Position numbers and translations under genes: made by a program. This document shows positions 62,721 through 64,000 of a stretch of DNA of 64,000 nucleotides, one piece after another; the stretch's first letter is position 1, and the number at the start of each line of letters is the position of its first letter. The stretch is from NCBI RefSeq assembly GCF_945859685.1, contig NC_079147.1, positions 17,587,289 to 17,651,288 of the forward strand, read 5' to 3'. The notes under the pieces were generated by a model. It searched no databases and had not been told where the DNA came from. It worked only from the letters and a program-made list of their open reading frames with translations. The stretch comes from Eupeodes corollae (taxonomy: Eukaryota; Arthropoda; Insecta; Diptera; Syrphidae).

Positions 62721-64000
62721 ACCTAAGTAAAAAAAGAAGTATATCTTTTACGCTTTGCATATGCATAGCCACTCTTGCTTTATTATACGAGAATAAAAAA
62801 ATAATCCATAATAATAAAGAAATTATCTAAAAGCACAGACTCAGATGTTACATAAAATGTATCTATAGGTATGTCTACACACAAACTTGTTTCCATGGAC
62901 TAAAGTTCAATTTCAAGACCGTCATTTAAATTTATATGAATGAAATCCCTAACAATAATAAATTAATTGACTAACTTGAATCTGTTTGTGGAAAGAGAAA
63001 TAATATCTATAAAGAGAACAATAATTATCATTACAAAGAGATACAAAAACTATTCGAGTATTACAGACCTTGTTGTCGACTTAAAAAGCTTTGAAACTAA
63101 GGTACCTATTGTTTTGTAGAGTTCTTTAGTGGCCTGGCCAACTACATTAAATAATAAGCCTATTGGAAACACATTTTTTGAACTTAAATACCTATCTACA
63201 GTGGAAAAAGAAAAGAGAACAAAGTTTTATTGATTTATTGAAGAAAAAAGAAAAAGTTTAGCAAATATTTAATTTTGCTTTTCAGTTGAAGTGCTTCCAA
63301 GAGTGGTGGCAAGAAAGGCTGAGGTACGCACGAGAATGTGTCAATTAATTGACAGTTGTAGAGTACCTACTTTAATTCTATAGTTTTAAGCTCTTGAATT
63401 TATTAATGCGACTGTGCTACTGTGCCAATCCAACAACTGTGAAGTTGTTTATGGACTCATAGATAAAGTACAGATAGAGTACATTTTGGCTGGCCTTTAA
63501 GAATCCAGGAAGGTAGAGCGTTATATAGAGACTTTGACGTTAACTACGGTTGATTAGCTTAAATATAGTAATTGCAATATTCGTTTGCGTTCTATAGTAA
63601 CGAGATTTTAATTGTTTATTTACATACAAATTGTGGCACTCAGTTTAGCTGCGTAGGTTTAGATTAGAGTTTGTTTTGCAAATTATTAAACTTTTTGAAA
63701 TTGGTTTTTAAAAGAAAATTTAAACAAAAATAAGTTCTGTAGCTTTTATCAAAGCAGGAGGTAAATTCTTATGCAATAGAAGGGTTTATTATTTATATCG
63801 AGCAAGGTTGTTCTTAGGGTATCATGCAACTTGGCTTGAAAACTTTACTTTATCGTGGTGATAAAATGCCAATAAAATACGAAAAGGTTTACATTTCCTA
63901 TACGGATCCTTAAATTAGGTTGAGGTTATACATTTCTTGAGTTTAAAATATTGCTTTGGAGGTGTTTCTTGGAAACAATATAAATAAGTGGAAATAAACT
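62721..64000. other. AT-rich terminal gap
   Basis: No gene, RNA gene or transposon end can be supported up to the window edge. Confidence 0.45.

Overview
The window is AT-rich, intron-bearing animal DNA, and its content points to a fly (Diptera, probably Brachycera). The evidence is a Bub3 gene with one 60-bp intron, a degenerin/pickpocket channel gene, a TMEM86-type gene, DD41D (rosa/Visitor-type) mariners, RTE, jockey/CR1-like and RNase H-bearing LINEs, BEL/Pao and Ty3/gypsy remnants, and a dispersed element built like the dipteran DINE-1/mini-me Helentrons. There are no operons, CRISPR arrays or stand-alone RNA genes. The species cannot be named from the sequence alone.

Four host genes are supported. 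(1) The last four exons of a pickpocket-family sodium channel lie on + (3020-3463 and 11032-11207). A 7.6-kb intron full of transposons separates the last two, and one surplus A shifts the frame of the penultimate exon. (2) An intact single-exon gene at 25556-27082 (+) encodes a secreted 508-residue protein with a helical N-terminal part and a probable beta-trefoil (30K/microvitellogenin-like) C-terminal part; it has a TATA box and a polyA signal. (3) Bub3 (spindle checkpoint) lies on - at 36316-37359. (4) A TMEM86/lysoplasmalogenase-like membrane protein lies on - at 46671-56079, with five exons whose phases all fit. Its first intron is 8.4 kb and holds several transposons.

Most of the rest is transposon-derived. 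1-760: mariner copy cut by the window edge. 1740-2880 and 5110-6190: RTE fragments. 6195-8130: gypsy remnant with its probable LTR. 8140-10690: old RTE copy with a younger one inside it (12-bp target duplication). 12457-14437: satellite-bearing DINE-like element. 14510-22220: a five-level nest (Tc1, then tRNA-derived SINE, then retroelement, then both a DD41D mariner and a DINE-like element, then a LINE inside the mariner), four of whose junctions are marked by duplications or rejoined reading frames. 22600-24600: Tc1, LINE, RTE and SINE scraps. 28140-32620: LINEs, a solo LTR and a hairpin MITE. 33760-35940: decayed LINEs and a SINE. 37985-40725: pogo-like transposon with an almost complete transposase. 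40737-45830: jockey-like scrap and a BEL/Pao pol. 47924-51177: two DINE-like copies, one split by a mariner. 51772-54356: mariner scrap and another DINE-like copy. 58675-62707: LINE, DINE-like and SINE copies.

I do not see a clearly new enzymatic system. The most unusual signals are the DINE-like family that carries a ~174-bp satellite monomer organised as a 348-bp dimer, the deep transposon nest, the pogo element with a 20-bp perfect palindrome and repeated GGTGCAT-type motifs, and a degenerate motif field at 3900-4860 that I cannot assign.
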